From contig NZ_CALTZE010000051.1 in assembly GCF_943913695.1 (NCBI RefSeq), forward strand, positions 1 through 24,432: 24,432 bases of DNA, written 5' to 3'. Positions 6,974 to 14,515 of this stretch are shown here, in pieces; the first letter of the stretch is position 1, and each line of letters starts with the position of its first letter. This DNA is from an uncultured Marmoricola sp. (GTDB lineage Bacteria > Actinomycetota > Actinomycetes > Propionibacteriales > Nocardioidaceae). Both the position numbers and the translations under genes were made by a program. Below the pieces are notes generated by a model. The model worked only from the letters and a program-made list of their open reading frames with translations. It had not been told where the DNA came from and ran no database searches.

Positions 6974-7801
6974 ATGCGTAGCGACTCCCGGATCCGGCTG
7001 CTGATCGCCTCGACCCTGGCCCTGCTCGTCCTGACGGGGTGTGGTGGGGGCTCGGACAGCTCCGGCTCCGAGGGATCCGGGGGCTCCGACGACAGCAGCT
7101 CCAGCAGTGCCGACTCCGGTGACTCCGGCGACGAGGCCGCCTCGGAGCTGACCAAGGACGACTTCGGCCAGCGCGTCTACACCGCCTTCCAGGAGGCCGG
7201 CACGGCGAGCTTCCGCATCGAGCAGAGCGGTGGCGGCCAGAGCACCACCGGCACCGGCGAGGCCGACCTCAGCGGCGAGGAGATCCGCTCCCGGGTGGAG
7301 ATGGAGACCCCCCAGGGCACGATCGAGGCCATCGCCGTCGACGGGCTGTTCTACCTCAAGATCCCGCAGCTGCCCAGCGGCAAGTACCTCCGCGTCGACC
7401 CCGACGACGAGAGCGGTCTGGGTGCCTTGGTGGGCCAGCTGGGCGGCAACTCCGACCCGTCGCAGTCGATCCGGGTCTTCGAGGACGCCACCGAGGTCAC
7501 CGCCGGTGCGCAGGAGGAGGTCGAGGGCGTCGCCACGACCAAGTACCGCGTGGTGCTGCCGCGCGAGGCGGTCGCGGAGTCGCTGGGTGCCGACGAGCAG
7601 GTCGTGCAGCTGCTGCCCGAGGAGATCGCCTACGACGTGTGGGTCGACGCCGACGACCTGGTGCGCAAGACGGTCTCCGAGATCGAGGTGCAGGGTCAGA
7701 CCAGCACCACCACGCTGACCTACACCGGGTTCGGCGAGCCCGTCGACGTGCAGGCGCCGCCCGCCGGCCAGGTCACCGACCAGCTGCCCGGGATGGGCTG
7801 A
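6974..7801 (+). CDS. Lipoprotein, LppX/LprG-like
   Basis: The product is a 275-residue secreted lipoprotein. The signal peptide (1-22) has an Arg-rich start, a Leu/Ala core and the lipobox LTGC, giving lipidated C23. A Ser/Gly/Asp linker (24-58) leads to a mature domain with long polar beta-strand-like segments: FRIEQSGGG, LFYLKIPQLPSGKYLRV, GVATTKYRVVLP and YDVWVDADDLVRKTVSEIEV. This strand order and the EGVxTTKYxV...DVWVD pattern resemble the LppX/LprAFG family, whose members carry lipids in mycobacteria. The ATG at 6974 is preferred because it gives a compact signal peptide, but ATG at 6965 is in frame. There is no clear Shine-Dalgarno or promoter in the 32 nt after the terminator. A lipoprotein between rplA and rplJ is, as I recall, also present in Streptomyces. 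Confidence 0.75.
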   Translation: MRSDSRIRLLIASTLALLVLTGCGGGSDSSGSEGSGGSDDSSSSSADSGDSGDEAASELTKDDFGQRVYTAFQEAGTASFRIEQSGGGQSTTGTGEADLSGEEIRSRVEMETPQGTIEAIAVDGLFYLKIPQLPSGKYLRVDPDDESGLGALVGQLGGNSDPSQSIRVFEDATEVTAGAQEEVEGVATTKYRVVLPREAVAESLGADEQVVQLLPEEIAYDVWVDADDLVRKTVSEIEVQGQTSTTTLTYTGFGEPVDVQAPPAGQVTDQLPGMG

Positions 7802-7818
7802 GCCCCACCGCGACCCGA

Positions 7819-7849
7819 TTGGCCTCCGGGGGGTGGCAGGCCGTATCGT
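7819..7849 (+). promoter_or_regulatory. Predicted promoter of rplJL
   Basis: TTGGCC (7819-7824) and TATCGT (7844-7849, TANNNT) are separated by 19 nt. A transcript starting near 7856 would begin almost exactly at the conserved 5' end of the L10 leader, which supports the placement. The spacer is longer than optimal. Confidence 0.45.
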
Positions 7850-7857
7850 GGGCGGCG

Positions 7858-7931
7858 TACCGAAGACCGTCGGTCGGTCGCGCTCGCGTGACCCGAAGGC
7901 CCGCACCGCGGGCGGCCTGCGCAGGTGACAC
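7858..7931 (+). ncRNA. L10 leader (rplJ autoregulatory 5' UTR element)
   Basis: The segment opens with taccgaagaccg and closes with cctgcgcaggtgaca, the two most conserved stretches of the bacterial ribosomal L10 leader. Between them is a GC-rich stem cccgca/cgggc. The L10-(L7/L12) complex binds this structure, which mimics its rRNA site, and represses rplJL. It lies about 145 nt before the rplJ start, the expected order. Confidence 0.85.
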
Positions 7932-7954
7932 CGAGTGAGACGTTCCGCGTCATG

Positions 7955-7978
7955 CGCCCTGTGCACCTGCACGGGGCG
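7955..7978 (+). terminator. Attenuator-like hairpin downstream of the L10 leader
   Basis: The arms cgccctgtgca (7955-7965) and tgcacggggcg (7968-7978) pair over 11 positions with one G-U and a tight CC centre, followed by ttct. It sits between the L10 leader and rplJ, where a conditional terminator would let L10 binding stop transcription. A smaller stem, acgagc/gctcgt with an ACCC loop, follows at 8018-8033. Confidence 0.45.
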
Positions 7979-8074
7979 TTCTGCATGTGTGGGCCGACGC
8001 CGGTCCTCGGCCGGGAGACGAGCACCCGCTCGTCCCCCACGCACATCCCTGTGCACCGACGTGGAAGGAGACCC

Positions 8075-8734
8075 ATGGCGCGGCCGGACAAGGCAGCCGC
8101 CGTCGCGGAGATCGTCGACCAGCTCAACGACTCCGCCGGCGCCGTGCTGACCGAGTACCGCGGTCTCACCGTCAAGCAGCTGCAGGACCTGCGGCGAGCC
8201 CTCGGTGAGAACGCCAACTACGCCGTGGTCAAGAACACGCTGACCAAGATCGCCGCCAAGGAGGCGGGCGTCGAGGGATTCGACGACCTGCTCACCGGCC
8301 CGACCGCCATCGCCTTCATCTCGGGCGACGTGGTCGAGGCGGCCAAGGGTCTACGTGACTTTGCCAAGGCCAACCCCGCCCTCGTGATCAAGGGCGGCTA
8401 CGTCGACGGTGCGCCGATGGAGGCCGCCGAGATCGCCAAGCTCGCTGACCTGGAGAGCCGTGAGGTCCTCCTGGGCAAGCTGGCCGGCGCGATGCTCGCC
8501 TCCCTCAGCAACGCCGTCTACCTCCTCAACGCCCCGCTGCAGCAGGTCGCCCGTCTCGCGGGCGCCCTCGAGGCGAAGGCGACCGAGGACCCCTCGATCC
8601 TCCAGGGTGGGGCCGGCACGCCGGCCGCCCCGGCCGAGGACACCGCGGAGGAGGCCCCCGTGGCCGAGACCGCAGCCGACGACGCGCCCGCGTCGGAGGA
8701 GCAGCCTGAGGCCACCGAGAGCACCGAGGCCTGA
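8075..8734 (+). CDS. rplJ: 50S ribosomal protein L10
   Basis: L10 anchors the L7/L12 dimers on 23S rRNA to make the factor-recruiting stalk. The product has 219 residues. The rRNA-binding globular domain (1-130) shows VAEIVDQLNDSAGAVLTEYRG at its start, VKQLQDLRRALGENANYAVVKNTL, and TGPTAIAF. The helical stalk-binding segment (about 130-170) includes LLNAPLQQVARLAGALEAK. The last 45 residues are an Ala/Glu/Pro-rich acidic tail, longer than in E. coli. GGAAGGAG at 8063-8070 fixes the ATG at 8075. It is followed after 49 nt by rplL, which it must match in dosage. Control is expected through the leader at 7858-7931. Confidence 0.96.
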   Translation: MARPDKAAAVAEIVDQLNDSAGAVLTEYRGLTVKQLQDLRRALGENANYAVVKNTLTKIAAKEAGVEGFDDLLTGPTAIAFISGDVVEAAKGLRDFAKANPALVIKGGYVDGAPMEAAEIAKLADLESREVLLGKLAGAMLASLSNAVYLLNAPLQQVARLAGALEAKATEDPSILQGGAGTPAAPAEDTAEEAPVAETAADDAPASEEQPEATESTEA

Positions 8735-8783
8735 CATCCCGTACGCCGCTGCGTGCGGCGTAGCAACCGAAAGGAACGCCACC

Positions 8784-9173
8784 ATGGCGAAGCTCAGCAC
8801 CGACGAGCTGCTGGAGTCCTTCAAGGAGATGACCCTCCTGGAGCTCAGCGAGTTCGTGAAGCAGTTCGAGGACACCTTCGGCGTCACGGCCGCCGCTCCG
8901 GTCGCCGTCGCCGCCCCCGGCGCGGGTGGCGGTGCCGCTCCCGCCGAGGAGGCCGCCGAGCAGGACGAGTTCGACGTCGTCCTCACCTCCGCCGGCGAGA
9001 AGAAGATCAACGTCATCAAGGAGGTGCGCGCGCTCACCAGCCTGGGTCTGAAGGAGGCCAAGGACCTGGTCGAGTCCGCTCCCAAGGCCGTCCTGGAGAA
9101 GGTCAACAAGGAGGCCGCCGAGAAGGCCAAGGAGTCCCTCGAGGGCGCCGGCGCCAGCGTCGAGCTCAAGTGA
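8784..9173 (+). CDS. rplL: 50S ribosomal protein L7/L12
   Basis: L7/L12 is the multicopy stalk protein that recruits IF2, EF-Tu, EF-G and RF3. The 129-residue product has the N-terminal dimerisation and L10-binding helices (LSTDELLESFKEMTLLELSEF begins at residue 4), an Ala/Pro/Gly hinge (37-57) and the factor-binding domain (60-129) with EFDVVLTSAGEKKINVIKEVR and LGLKEAKDLVESAPK. The ATG follows GAAAGGAA. It shares a transcript with rplJ and is followed 38 nt later by a strong hairpin, so rpoB is not directly cotranscribed from here. Confidence 0.97.
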   Translation: MAKLSTDELLESFKEMTLLELSEFVKQFEDTFGVTAAAPVAVAAPGAGGGAAPAEEAAEQDEFDVVLTSAGEKKINVIKEVRALTSLGLKEAKDLVESAPKAVLEKVNKEAAEKAKESLEGAGASVELK

Positions 9174-9211
9174 CCCACTGAGGTCGTTGCCCGCCTCACG
9201 GCGAGCACCCC

Positions 9212-9245
9212 ACCGCCCCGGACCGACCCGTCGGTCCGGGGCGGT
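9212..9245 (+). terminator. Strong 15-bp hairpin terminator after rplL
   Basis: accgccccggaccga (9212-9226) and tcggtccggggcggt (9231-9245) are perfectly complementary over 15 bp with a CCCG loop. It lies 38 nt after the rplL stop and lacks a U-run. It separates rplJL from the mce operon. The rest of the 305-bp gap to 9479 holds the palindrome, the promoter and the mce leader described separately. Confidence 0.8.
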
Positions 9246-9295
9246 CGTGCGTCCGGAGGGGGTTTCGGTGTACAACTGTCAACCGGCTGCGATGG

Positions 9296-9323
9296 GCGAG
9301 TTGAGACGACTCGTCCAACTCGC
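9296..9323. promoter_or_regulatory. 28-bp palindrome, candidate operator of the mce operon
   Basis: gcgagttg (9296-9303) and caactcgc (9316-9323) form the outer arms; gacga (9305-9309) and tcgtc (9311-9315) form the inner arms around a central C. Only A9304 is unpaired. The 3' edge coincides with the first base of the predicted -35 box. Size and symmetry suit a dimeric repressor such as a TetR-family protein. No regulator gene lies in the window. Confidence 0.55.
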
Positions 9324-9351
9324 TGACGCAGGGGGCGATTGGCCGTAACTT
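9323..9351 (+). promoter_or_regulatory. Predicted promoter of the mkl-yrbE-mce operon
   Basis: CTGACG (9323-9328) and TAACTT (9346-9351) are separated by exactly 17 nt and match the housekeeping consensus at four of six -35 positions and TANNNT at -10. A start near 9358 gives a leader of about 120 nt with small hairpins: cctac/gtagg near 9360-9375 and a gcgcgc stem near 9393-9409. Confidence 0.55.
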
Positions 9352-9478
9352 GGTCGACACCTACTCGTTGGTAGGCGCAGTCGGGGGGACGACCGCGCGC
9401 GTCCGCGCGCCGTGGCAGCAGCCGCGGCCGGGTCGCACGACGAGCAGACCGAGGCAGGACCGAGGGAGGGCGGGGCCG

Positions 9479-10432
9479 ATGGGCGTCGAGATCGACATCC
9501 GCAATCTCACCAAGAGCTTCGGCAACCAGCTGATCTGGGGCGACGTCACCCTCACGGTGCCGGCCGGTGAGATCTGCGTGATGCTGGGCCCCTCCGGCAC
9601 CGGCAAGTCGGTGCTGCTCAAGACGATCATCGGACTGCTCAAGCCCGACCGCGGCGAGGTGATCATCGAGGGCGTCGACATCGCGTCCTGCCCCGAGCGC
9701 GAGCTCTACGAGATCCGCAAGCTCTTCGGCGTGCTGTTCCAGGACGGCGCCATGTTCGGGTCGATGAACCTCTACGACAACATCGCCTTCCCGCTGCGCG
9801 AGCACACCAAGAAGTCGGAGTCGGAGATCCGTGACATCGTCATGGAGAAGCTCGACCTGACCGGTCTGCTCGGCACCGAGGACAAGCTGCCCGGCGAGAT
9901 CTCCGGCGGCATGCGCAAGCGCGCCGGCCTCGCGCGAGCCCTGGTCCTCGACCCCGAGATCGTGCTCTTCGACGAGCCCGACTCCGGCCTCGACCCGGTG
10001 CGCACCTCCTTCCTCAACCAGCTCATCGTCGACCTCAACGCGCAGATCGACGCGACCTTCCTGATCGTCACCCACGACATCAACACCGCTCGCACGGTGC
10101 CCGACAACATCGGCCTGCTCTACCACAAGCACCTGGCCATGTTCGGCCCCCGCGAGATGCTGCTGTCCTCCGAGGAGCCGGTGGTGCGCCAGTTCCTCAA
10201 CGCCCAGGTCGTGGGTCCGATCGGCATGTCGGAGGAGAAGGACGCCGACGAGCTCGAGGCGGAGAAGGACATGGACCTCCCGCCGCTGCCGCCGATCCCG
10301 CTGCAGCTCGAGCCCTCCAACGGCCAGCCCCGGCGCAGCCAGCGCGAGCCGGGCGCCTGGTGCAAGGACAACGGCGTGACGCCCCCGCCCGGCTCCTTCG
10401 ACGACAACATGACCATGGCGACGGGGTCCTAG
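9479..10432 (+). CDS. mkl: Mce transport ATPase (Mkl/MceG, MlaF family)
   Basis: This 317-residue ABC ATPase should energise the YrbE/Mce lipid importer from the cytoplasmic face. The Walker A motif is GPSGTGKS (37-44), the Q-loop LFQDG has Q88, the signature is ISGGMRKR (141-148), Walker B is IVLFDEP (161-167, D165/E166) and the switch His is in VTHD (H199). GGMRKR instead of GGQ is typical of MlaF/MceG proteins. A C-terminal extension (about 245-317), Glu/Asp- then Pro-rich, goes beyond the core fold; MceG-type proteins have such a tail for permease contact. ATG 9479 follows GGGAGGG; an in-frame TTG at 9350 would add a non-homologous Arg-rich tail. It is first in the operon and ends 6 nt before yrbEA. 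Confidence 0.93.
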   Translation: MGVEIDIRNLTKSFGNQLIWGDVTLTVPAGEICVMLGPSGTGKSVLLKTIIGLLKPDRGEVIIEGVDIASCPERELYEIRKLFGVLFQDGAMFGSMNLYDNIAFPLREHTKKSESEIRDIVMEKLDLTGLLGTEDKLPGEISGGMRKRAGLARALVLDPEIVLFDEPDSGLDPVRTSFLNQLIVDLNAQIDATFLIVTHDINTARTVPDNIGLLYHKHLAMFGPREMLLSSEEPVVRQFLNAQVVGPIGMSEEKDADELEAEKDMDLPPLPPIPLQLEPSNGQPRRSQREPGAWCKDNGVTPPPGSFDDNMTMATGS

Positions 10433-10438
10433 ACGACC

Positions 10439-11224
10439 ATGGCGACCCTCACCTCCAGTCGCGTGCTGCAGCCGATCGGCACCTCGGGCAAGCTCTTCGC
10501 CTTCGCCCTCGACGTCGGCCGGCAGCTGTTCCGTCGTCCCTTCCAGACCCGCGAGTTCATCCAGCAGGCGTGGTTCATCGCCTCGGTGACGATCGTGCCC
10601 ACGGCGCTGGTGGCGATCCCCTTCGGCGCGGTGATCGCGCTCCAGGTCGGTGGCCTGATCAGGCAGTTCGGAGCGCAGTCGTTCACCGGATCGGCGTCGG
10701 TGCTCGCGGTGGTGCAGCAGGCCGCCCCGATCGGTACGGCGCTGCTCATCGCCGGCGCGGGCGGCTCGGCCATCGCCGCCGACCTGGGCGCCCGCAAGAT
10801 CCGCGAGGAGCTCGACGCGATGATGGTGCTCGGGATCGACCCGATCCAGCGCCTCGTGGTGCCCCGCGTGCTGGCCTGCATGATGATCGCGGTCTTCCTC
10901 AACGGCATGGTCAGCGTGGTCGGCGTGGCCGGTGGCTACGTCTTCAACGTGGGTCTCCAGGGCGGCACCCCCGGCGCCTACCTGGCGAGCTTCACCGCGC
11001 TCGCCCAGCTGCCCGACCTGTGGGTCGGCATGCTCAAGGCCCTGATCTTCGGGCTGCTGGCGGCGATCGTCGCCTCCTACATGGGCATGAACGCCGGCGG
11101 CGGCCCCAAGGGCGTCGGCGACGCGGTCAACCAGTCGGTCGTGATCACCTTCGTGCTGCTGTTCATCGTCAACTTCGTCGTCAGTGCGATCTACCTCCAG
11201 ATCGTCCCACCGAAGACAGGGTGA
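10439..11224 (+). CDS. yrbEA: Mce-system permease YrbEA (MlaE family)
   Basis: This polytopic permease pairs with YrbEB to form the membrane part of the Mce importer. The 261-residue product has about five hydrophobic segments (roughly 44-70, 88-112, 142-175, 195-218, 232-255). The MlaE signature is the cytoplasmic coupling loop GARKIREELDAMMVLGIDP followed by VPRVLA (about 120-145), which contacts the ATPase. A second family motif, MGMNAGGGPKGVGDAVNQSVV, lies before the last span. ATG 10439 is 6 nt after the mkl stop; the ribosome-binding site is weak, so coupling to mkl translation is likely. The next gene starts 4 nt after the stop. Confidence 0.93.
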   Translation: MATLTSSRVLQPIGTSGKLFAFALDVGRQLFRRPFQTREFIQQAWFIASVTIVPTALVAIPFGAVIALQVGGLIRQFGAQSFTGSASVLAVVQQAAPIGTALLIAGAGGSAIAADLGARKIREELDAMMVLGIDPIQRLVVPRVLACMMIAVFLNGMVSVVGVAGGYVFNVGLQGGTPGAYLASFTALAQLPDLWVGMLKALIFGLLAAIVASYMGMNAGGGPKGVGDAVNQSVVITFVLLFIVNFVVSAIYLQIVPPKTG

Positions 11225-11228
11225 CGCG

Positions 11229-12056
11229 GTGGCTGACGTGAGGCAGGTCTACCAGGCCCCGCTCCGCTCCCTGGACACCATGGGCGAGCAGCTGGCCTTC
11301 TACCTGCGCGCCCTGGCGGCGACGCCGCGCTCGGTCAAGCGCTACCCCCGCGAGGTGCTGCGCCTGCTGGCCGAGGTCACCCTCGGCACGGGCGCGCTGG
11401 CGGTCATCGGCGGCACCGTCGGCGTGATCCTGGCGATGACCTTCTTCACCGGCGCCCAGGTCGGTCTGTCCGGCTACGCCGCGCTCGACCAGATCGGCAC
11501 GGCGCCGTTCGCGGGCTTCGTCTCGGCCTACTTCAACACCCGTGAGATCGCGCCGCTGGTGGCGGGCATCGCGCTGGCGGCGACCGTCGGCTGCGGCTTC
11601 ACCGCGCAGCTGGGGGCGATGCGGATCTCCGAGGAGGTCGACGCCCTCGAGGTGATGGCGATCCCCTCGATGCCGTTCCTGGTGACCACCCGGATCGTGG
11701 CCGGGCTGATCGCGATCGTGCCGCTCTACGTCGTGGGGCTGATGTCCTCCTACGTCGCGACACGGCTCACCGTGACGATGTTCTACGGCCAGAGCTCGGG
11801 CACCTACGACCACTACTTCGACCTGTTCCTGCCACCCGGCGACGTGCTGTGGTCCTTCGGCAAGGTGCTGGTCTTCAGCGTCGTGGTGATCCTGATCCAC
11901 TGCTACCACGGCTACACCGCCTCGGGCGGGCCCGCGGGGGTGGGCGTGGCCGTGGGTCGCGCCGTACGCACCTCGATCGTGGCCGTCAACGTCATCGACC
12001 TCTTCCTCTCGATGGCGATCTGGGGCTCCGCGACGACCGTGAGGCTGGCGGGGTAG
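11229..12056 (+). CDS. yrbEB: Mce-system permease YrbEB (MlaE family)
   Basis: This is the second MlaE-type permease half (275 residues). It carries the coupling-loop signature LGAMRISEEVDALEVMAIPS followed by TTRIVAG, and before the last span CYHGYTASGGPAGVGVAVG, which is typical of YrbEB. Five or so membrane segments are predicted from the hydrophobic stretches. GTG 11229 is used because it is 4 nt after the yrbEA stop with agggtgacg in front; a GTG three codons later is an alternative. The stop is 2 nt before mceA. The paired A/B permeases fit a heterodimer, as in mycobacterial Mce systems, rather than the MlaE homodimer of E. coli. Confidence 0.93.
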   Translation: MADVRQVYQAPLRSLDTMGEQLAFYLRALAATPRSVKRYPREVLRLLAEVTLGTGALAVIGGTVGVILAMTFFTGAQVGLSGYAALDQIGTAPFAGFVSAYFNTREIAPLVAGIALAATVGCGFTAQLGAMRISEEVDALEVMAIPSMPFLVTTRIVAGLIAIVPLYVVGLMSSYVATRLTVTMFYGQSSGTYDHYFDLFLPPGDVLWSFGKVLVFSVVVILIHCYHGYTASGGPAGVGVAVGRAVRTSIVAVNVIDLFLSMAIWGSATTVRLAG

Positions 12057-12058
12057 TC

Positions 12059-13393
12059 ATGCACCAGCTTTTCTCGCGCCACCGCCTGCTCGGGGCGGTC
12101 TTCGTCGGCGCCCTCGTGCTCGCGCTCTGGCTCGTGGTCGCGATCTTCAACCAGAGCTTCAAGAAGTTCGACGAGGTCACGCTGGCCGCCGGCACCGCCG
12201 GTCTGCAGCTGCCCGACCGCGCCGACGTCAAGATCCGCGGCGTCCTGGTCGGCCAGGTGCTGGAGTTGAAGCCGTCGCAGGACGGCGCCGTCCTCGAGCT
12301 CGGCATCGAGCCCGACAAGATCGACCAGATCCCGCAGGACGTCACCGCCGCGATCGTGCCCAAGACGCTCTTCGGTGAGAAGTACGTCGACCTCACCGTG
12401 CCGGCGGAGGCCTCGGGCACGCCGCTGGCCGCCGGCGACACGATCGAGCAGACCGAGATGCCGGTCGAGGTCGAGAAGGTGCTCAACGACCTCTACCCGC
12501 TGCTGCGCTCGATCCAGCCCGCCGAGCTCAACTACACCCTCAACGCGCTGGCCACCGCGCTGGAGGGCCGCGGCGAGCAGATCGGCGAGAGCCTGGAGAC
12601 CCTCGACGGCTACCTGACGCGGCTCAACCCGCAGCTGCCGGCGCTGGTCGAGGACCTCCGCCTGCTGGCCGAGGTGACCGACACCTACGGCGACGTGTTC
12701 CCGCAGCTGGCCGAGGTGCTGCGCAACACGACCAAGACCGGCAACACGCTGGTGGAGAAGGAGGACCAGCTCGCCGCCTTCCTACGCGACGTGACCTCCT
12801 TCTCCGACACCACCACGGGCTTCCTCAACGACAACGGCAACAACATCGTGCGGCTGGCCGAGCTCAGCGAGCCCACGCTGGCACTGCTCGCCCGCTACGC
12901 ACCCAGCTCGCCCTGCCTGCTGGAGGGCATCGTCAAGCAGGCTCCCCGGCTGGCCTCGACCTTCCGCGGCTTCATCTTCCACATCGACCTCAAGCTGCTG
13001 CCGACCCAGCCGCGCGGCTACACCGAGGCCGACCGGCAGGTCTACGGCGCCTCCAACGGCCCCGACTGCGCCGGCCTGCCCAACCCGCCGATCCCCTACC
13101 CGCGCTTCCCCAACCTCGATGACGGGGTCGACGGCATCTTCAAGGGAGGGCAGCGCACCGCGCCTGCGTTCTCCGGCGCCACACGCGCCGACCAGGGCTC
13201 CCTGGCGCCCCGGATCGGCCAGGCCAACCGCTCGCGCATGAGCGTCGGGCCGTCCGGCACCGCCTCGCAGAAGGCACTGTTCAACTCGCTGATCTCGCCG
13301 GCCCTGGGCGTGCCGGCCGAGGAGATGTCCGACGTGACGACGCTGCTCTTCGCCCCGACGTTCGCCGGGACGGAGGTGAGCATGCGGCCATGA
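12059..13393 (+). CDS. mceA: MCE-family protein MceA
   Basis: MceA is one of six paralogous subunits that in mycobacterial Mce complexes form a hexameric extracytoplasmic lipid tunnel. The 444-residue product has an N-terminal membrane anchor (about 10-29), the MlaD/MCE beta domain (about 37-118, with LPDRADVKIRGVLVGQV and PKTLFGEKYVDL), a long helical region (about 135-300, tunnel-forming, Mce4_CUP1-like) and a low-complexity C-terminus rich in Pro/Gly/Asn. It begins 2 nt after yrbEB and its stop overlaps the mceB start as ATGA (13390-13393). The first position after the permeases and the C-terminal layout suit MceA. Confidence 0.92.
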   Translation: MHQLFSRHRLLGAVFVGALVLALWLVVAIFNQSFKKFDEVTLAAGTAGLQLPDRADVKIRGVLVGQVLELKPSQDGAVLELGIEPDKIDQIPQDVTAAIVPKTLFGEKYVDLTVPAEASGTPLAAGDTIEQTEMPVEVEKVLNDLYPLLRSIQPAELNYTLNALATALEGRGEQIGESLETLDGYLTRLNPQLPALVEDLRLLAEVTDTYGDVFPQLAEVLRNTTKTGNTLVEKEDQLAAFLRDVTSFSDTTTGFLNDNGNNIVRLAELSEPTLALLARYAPSSPCLLEGIVKQAPRLASTFRGFIFHIDLKLLPTQPRGYTEADRQVYGASNGPDCAGLPNPPIPYPRFPNLDDGVDGIFKGGQRTAPAFSGATRADQGSLAPRIGQANRSRMSVGPSGTASQKALFNSLISPALGVPAEEMSDVTTLLFAPTFAGTEVSMRP

Positions 13394-14439
13394 GCATCCT
13401 GGACAAGAAGACCAGCGGCGACCTGGTCAAGCTGCTCGTCTTCATCGTGGTGACCTCGCTCGCCACCGGTGTGCTGGTCGTGCTGATCGGCAACTTCACC
13501 TTCTCCAGCTCCCGCGACTACAAGGCGGTCTTCTCCGACGCCACCGGGGTGGTCAAGGGCGACGACATCCGGATCGCGGGCGTCAAGGTCGGCAGCGTCA
13601 AGGACGTCGAGATCGTCGACGACGACCGGGCGCTGGTCAGCTTCAGCGTCGCCGACGACTCGGTGGTCACCGAGAGCTCCACGGCGACGATCCGCTACCG
13701 CAACCTGGTCGGCCAGCGCTACATCACGCTCACCCAGGGGGTCGGCAGCCTGCAGCGCCTCCGCGAGGACGCGACGATCCCGATCGACCGCACCGAGCCG
13801 GCCCTCGACCTCACCGTGCTCTTCAACGGCTTCAAGCCGCTCTTCGCCGCGCTCTCGCCCGCCGACGTCAACAAGCTCTCCGCCGAGGTCATCGCGACCT
13901 TCCAGGGTGAGGGCGGCACCCTCAACGGCCTGCTGCAGAGCACCGCCTCGCTGACCAACGAGCTCGCCGACCGCGACCGCGTCATCGGTGAGGTCATCGA
14001 CAACCTCAACTCCGTGCTCGGCACGCTCGCCCAGCGAGACCGGCAGCTGAGCCGCCTGATCATCGACTTCCGCACCCTCATGGAGGGCCTGGTCCAGGAC
14101 CGCGAGGCCATCTTGGGCTCGCTCGACTCGATCTCGGCGCTGGCCAACGAGACCTCCGACCTGGTCGTCGGTGTGCGCGAGCCGCTGGTGGAAGACGTCA
14201 AGCAGCTGCGGCGGGTGGCGACCAACCTCAATGAGGGCCGCGGCGAGATCGACCGCGCCCTGCAGATCCTGCCGATCAAGCTCAACAAGATCGGCCGCAC
14301 CGCGATCAACGGCTCGTTCTTCAACTTCTACCTGTGCAACTTCAACGTCAACGTCCAGCTCGAGGGCGAGAACCTGCTCCCGACGATCCCCTACAGCACC
14401 AGCGTGTTGGACAAGGACGCGAGGTGTGATCTCGGATGA
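13390..14439 (+). CDS. mceB: MCE-family protein MceB
   Basis: This 349-residue subunit of the Mce tunnel has a membrane anchor (about 13-33), an MCE domain (about 42-118, with GVVKGDDIRIAGVKVGSV and RNLVGQRYITL), and a helical coiled region with repeated heptad-like Leu (about 150-300, including LADRDRVIGEVIDNLNSVL). The C-terminal FFNFYLCNF motif and the final Cys are characteristic of MceB. The start overlaps mceA by ATGA. The natural ATGA junction with mceC is interrupted by an 80-bp insert; the stop TGA (14437-14439) now overlaps the ATG of a mini-ORF instead. Confidence 0.92.
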   Translation: MSILDKKTSGDLVKLLVFIVVTSLATGVLVVLIGNFTFSSSRDYKAVFSDATGVVKGDDIRIAGVKVGSVKDVEIVDDDRALVSFSVADDSVVTESSTATIRYRNLVGQRYITLTQGVGSLQRLREDATIPIDRTEPALDLTVLFNGFKPLFAALSPADVNKLSAEVIATFQGEGGTLNGLLQSTASLTNELADRDRVIGEVIDNLNSVLGTLAQRDRQLSRLIIDFRTLMEGLVQDREAILGSLDSISALANETSDLVVGVREPLVEDVKQLRRVATNLNEGRGEIDRALQILPIKLNKIGRTAINGSFFNFYLCNFNVNVQLEGENLLPTIPYSTSVLDKDARCDLG

Positions 14440-14515
14440 GCGAGCGCAGCGAGCGAATCATCAAGCGCAGGGTCGTGTGTGCCTCATCCGCGCCCGGAGC
14501 GAAGCGAGGACGTGG
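14436..14515. repeat. 80-bp insertion-like element between mceB and mceC
   Basis: The 9-mer ggatgagcg occurs at 14434-14442 and again at 14514-14522, exactly 80 bp apart. Deleting one period would fuse mceB directly to mceC with an ATGA overlap, the form of the A/B, C/D, D/E and E/F junctions. The insert contains gagcgagcgcagcgagcg next to aatcatc, an inverted ctcatcc (14483-14489) and ggagcgaagcgagga. The agcgcagcgagcg core resembles dispersed extragenic repeats of actinobacteria. It provides GAGGA at 14506-14510, 5 nt before the mceC ATG. Confidence 0.65.

Noticed and set aside
7925..8074. N-terminal extension of rplJ into the leader
   Set aside because: The extra codons translate the L10 leader and attenuator region. 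GGAAGGAG directly before ATG 8075 gives the family-standard N-terminus.
9350..9478. TTG at 9350 as start of mkl
   Set aside because: It would overlap the predicted -10 box and add a 43-residue Arg/Pro-rich tail absent from the family. ATG 9479 has a good ribosome-binding site.
8351..10132. 593-codon minus-strand frame across rplJ, rplL and mkl
   Set aside because: It is opposite three certain genes and runs through the rplL terminator, palindrome and promoter. No recognisable domain.
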